A DNA stretch of 64,000 nucleotides from Cordia subcordata. Lineage: Eukaryota; Streptophyta; Magnoliopsida; Boraginales; Cordiaceae. Below the pieces are notes generated by a model. That model saw only the letters and a program-made list of their open reading frames with translations, was not told the DNA's origin and did no database searches. Location: NCBI GenBank assembly GCA_028554755.1, contig JAPTOF010000006.1:16863001-16927000 (forward strand). The letters are read 5' to 3'. Numbering within the stretch: position 1 is the first letter of the stretch; every line of letters begins with the position of its first letter. The position numbers and the translations under genes were made by a program. This document shows, in pieces, positions 60,985 through 64,000 of the stretch.

Positions 60985-61170
60985 TAAATATTTCTCATAA
61001 TATTGTAACCTTTGCAAAAGGATTTACTTGTCCACCCTCCGCATCTCCTGGCGCGGTAGGCTTGTCTTTGATCTCCCAAGGGACAGAGAAGACACCTATT
61101 GCGTGTCAAAGCAACTTATGGAGTGAAGTCACAAATCTTACCTTTTGTAGAAATCTTGCTCATCTTTGTT
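60985..61170. other. GC-richer segment in CACTA, possible captured fragment
   Basis: CCACCCTCCGCATCTCCTGG and neighbouring sequence stand out from the AT-rich element. A 77-codon plus frame crosses it but starts inside the MITE. No protein family is recognised. It could be transduplicated host sequence (inference). Confidence 0.3.
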
Positions 61171-62674
61171 AATTACTTAGGTCATGGGGTGGATTTTGAA
61201 AAGGATGGGCTGGATTAAAGGCCCATTATTTTTCTTATTATTTATTTTTAATTGTTAAGTAATTTTTTTAATTAATATAAAAAATATTTAACAAGTGATA
61301 ATAAAAACCAAATCACATTTGGGTTAAAAACTATCATTTATATACTTAAAATCTAGATATGGCCATATTAAATGTGTCGTATAACTTATTATGGTGGAAC
61401 TAGTAACTTAGTTAAGAAGCCTCGCAAATTTTAATTAGTAATTTAAGTGTCTAGAGATATAATATTGTTGACAAGGTGAAAGAAATAATAAAGAGTGTCC
61501 AATTATGACATGAAAAGTTAGAGGATATTGACAACGAGGAAGTTAGTTTCTTTATCAGTGGCGAGGATGATAATATTACATTATGTATTGATTCTGGTGA
61601 TATTTGATTCAATTAATTGTCTTTCAAGGGTCAAAATGAGATTCAATTTTCCTGTTTTATTACTCGTATTTATATTTAATATATTAATTATAATGGATTT
61701 TGTGTCCTATTTCTATTTATTCTGAGAAATTATATCATATTTGTCACTAAAATTATCTTTGCTTATTAAATTAGGTGATATAACTAAAATTGTCAATATA
61801 CCTACTTTTATTTTTCGCGTCACGTTTATTTTATGATTTATTAAACAAAATGTAGTGTTTGTGAAATTTTTAATTATTATGATTGACTATGTCATATATC
61901 TTACTCAAATTGTATTTATATTAAATGCTAGTGTCATTTATAAAATTGTCACCATTGATTATTTTTGGTGACAAATAATATATTTCAAAAATAATACAAC
62001 AGTGGCAAGCAACTTAGAATGTCACTATTATCACCATTAACACTGATTATATTTATGACATCACAGAAAAATAAAAAAATTTCCTCATTTTTTTGCCACT
62101 AAAAAAATTCTCACTTATGAGCTTTAAATGATATTCATAAAATTGTCACTATTAATTAGTTTTAATGTCAAACAATTTTGTTGACCAAAATAATACAACG
62201 TTAGTGAAAAATAACTTGAAATATAAATACTTTTACCAACAATAGTGATGATATCTATGCCGTCACAACACATCTAATAAGCAAAATTCTTAATTATTTT
62301 ATAATGATGATATAAAATTGTCATTAATATAATATTTGTAGTAAAAAATAAATTGTCAAAATACAAGTACAATAGTGACAAATTATTTTAATTGTCACAA
62401 ATGAGTATACTATCACTGATTGTATTATATTTGTCACTAAAAAAACTTTACTACAAGCAAATTCAGTGCTGAGATTATAGTGACATTAATGAAATTGTCA
62501 CTATTAATAACTTTTCGTGACGAAATTGTAGTGACATTAACAAAATTGTCACTATTAATAGCTTTTAGTGACAAAAAATTATTTTGTCACAAATACCAAT
62601 ATTAGTGATGAAACTTTTAAAACGCTACTAACATTACAAAAATTTCATCACTGAAAATTGAATTTCTTGTAGTG

Positions 62675-64000
62675 AGAGTGTCCCCAAGCCATATTGGACT
62701 CTAGACTAATCTTTACCGGTTGAAAGTGGTTAAGGAAAATCCCTCTTAACAAGTGTGCTTCCCGAAATTTGAACTTATATTCTCCTCCTTAGTTTGATGA
62801 GAGAATTTGTGTATTTTTATGTTTGAATGATTTGACTATACGCATAAGAAGTTTGGTTGGACAATAATTAATTACGTGAATATAGAATCAACTTCGCTCA
62901 AAATAAGAAGCTTCTTACCAATAACTAATTTGTAAATAAACTTTATATAATAACTTGAATTATATATTCTATTCTATAAAATATAATTAAAAAAATAAAT
63001 TAATTAGACTAGGAAATTATTTTGATAAGGAATCTTCTTTAGGCCAAAAAAAAAAAATGACATGAGAGAATGATATGTGATATTGCTTAAAATAACATGC
63101 ACCTTTCTTTTATATGTATATAACTAGAATATACCCCACTCAATGCACGGGAGAAATGCATATTCTTAATATCTAGTTTTAATAAGTTGAATGAGATGGA
63201 AAGAACGCGTTGTGTGTATACTAGTTGAGTTTAGGCTTATAGTTTTGTGTTCACGTTTGACATGCTCAACTAGGAAAGGAGAAAGAAGAAGGAAAAAGAA
63301 AAAGACCCACTTGTTGGTGAACTAAAATGATTATTAAAGGGAGGTAGACATCTGGGCTCTCTAGAGTACTCAGTCGTTCGGAATTTCAAATGCGTGCTCT
63401 TTGACACACGCATAAAATATTAAATCCAAGTCCTATTAGCAGTCCAACTCCAACCTAGAAAAACTGCTGCACTTTTTTCTTTTTAATAAAATATCCAGTC
63501 GATAGAGTCTGACGACAGGACCCAACCACCAAGTATATCTCGGGTGATAGTAGATCTCTTGTACTAAAAACCAAGTTGAGGGAAGTCACCCAGTGCGAAG
63601 GATTAAATTCGTACTCGAATTATGAGTCTTATTTATTTTTAACTTTTATCATAAAACATCCGTAAAAAATAAAAAACTATTTCGCTTATAATACGTTGTT
63701 GTTTAAAATTATTTACATGCATAAATGGGTGACAGGTATGGTCGCCCAAGAAGCGGTCAACTATGTCTTGCGTATCATCGCAGCGGCGTGTCAATTTCAA
63801 TATTCTATTCTACATTGTGTACGATATTGATTGACTCATTCGCTTTTGGTGGACCTTAAACGTCACATACATCATCTTGGAGAAGTTGTCAAAACTACTC
63901 CATTTCTGACCCTCTTTACTTTCTTAGTTTATTCCTCTTCTCTTGGAAAAGCCGCGGGTTTAATAAATTCTGCTATTTCTGATCACCAATCAAGAATTTT
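62675..64000. other. Noncoding right flank
   Basis: AT-rich apart from the last 300 bp or so, which are more mixed and could be an upstream region of a gene outside the window. No exon, promoter or RNA gene can be supported. Confidence 0.4.
63124..63160 (-). mobile_element. Helitron 3' terminus
   Basis: On the minus strand: CCCGTGCATTGAGTGGGG hairpin remnant, TATATT, then CTAG before a host T. The left arm CCCGTGC is intact and the right arm mutated. The body would extend rightwards. Its 5' end is not identified in the window. Confidence 0.5.

Larger units (their letters stand above)
58731..62674. mobile_element. Non-autonomous CACTA (En/Spm-type) element, 3.9 kb
   Basis: Starts CACTACAAGAAATTTGAT and ends ATTTCTTGTAGTG, perfect inverted termini of 13 bp. 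Flanks are AGG and AGA, a 3-bp target duplication with one mismatch. Both ends carry many short subterminal repeats of the type (T)AGTGAC / GTCACTA (58760-59200 and 61740-62660), the expected transposase-binding sites. No transposase reading frame is present. Nested inside are a Tourist-type MITE (60771-60981), a 27-bp tandem repeat (about 60450-60600), and a segment with CCCGAACCC and GGTTTGGGATGGAA motifs (about 59280-59960) that may be another insertion. Confidence 0.85.

Noticed and set aside
1..64000. CRISPR array, bacterial operon or organellar genome segment
   Set aside because: Introns, plant transposon families and the absence of spaced identical repeats point to nuclear plant DNA.

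Overview
The window looks like nuclear DNA of a flowering plant, probably a eudicot (inference from gene structure and repeat types). It is AT-rich and full of nested retrotransposons, Helitron ends, MITEs, TRIMs and a CACTA element. It holds one apparently intact protein-coding gene, split by introns. I saw no rRNA or tRNA gene and no CRISPR array.

Left half (1 to about 35.0 kb): a dense block of decayed Ty3/gypsy elements of Athila type, without a chromodomain. Two lie head-to-tail on the minus strand. M1 (gag, protease and start of RT) runs off the left edge. M2 (gag to integrase, 12.46 to 6.81 kb) shares with M1 a single LTR of about 2.6 kb (3.73-6.34 kb). At about 12.7 kb the orientation flips and a plus-strand chain begins: the pol tail of element D, an old LTR (LTR0), a truncated LTR (LTR1) joined directly to pol A, a shared LTR2, pol B, then a shared LTR3 with a primer-binding site and a decayed gag-type region (C). 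Pol A keeps one frame over about 1,039 codons with only four stops. Pol B is more decayed. LTR2 is split by a solo copia-type LTR (23.35-25.17 kb).

Middle (35.0 to about 41.6 kb): a decayed minus-strand Ty1/copia element in the order LTR-PBS-gag-PR-INT-RT-RNaseH. It is cut at the end of RNase H and abuts an Athila-type LTR remnant.

Right part (41.6-64 kb): a possible Helitron with a nested MITE, a TRIM with recognisable LTRs, and a complete three-exon GMC oxidoreductase gene of the HOTHEAD/mandelonitrile-lyase-like family (minus strand, 49,051-47,126, 553 residues, with signal peptide, TATA box and pyrimidine patch). Next come a Tourist-type MITE pair, a second TRIM, a Helitron terminus, and a broken two-exon fragment of an OSB-type organellar single-strand DNA-binding protein. 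That fragment is flanked by inverted arrays of 21-22 bp iterons. Last are a 3.9-kb non-autonomous CACTA element carrying a nested MITE, and another Helitron terminus.

The most interesting structure I can support is of three kinds: the tandem Athila chain with shared LTRs and LTR-pol chimeras; two small RNA hairpins conserved in the 3' UTRs of these elements; and the iteron-flanked OSB gene fragment, which may be a non-autonomous transposon with a captured host gene.
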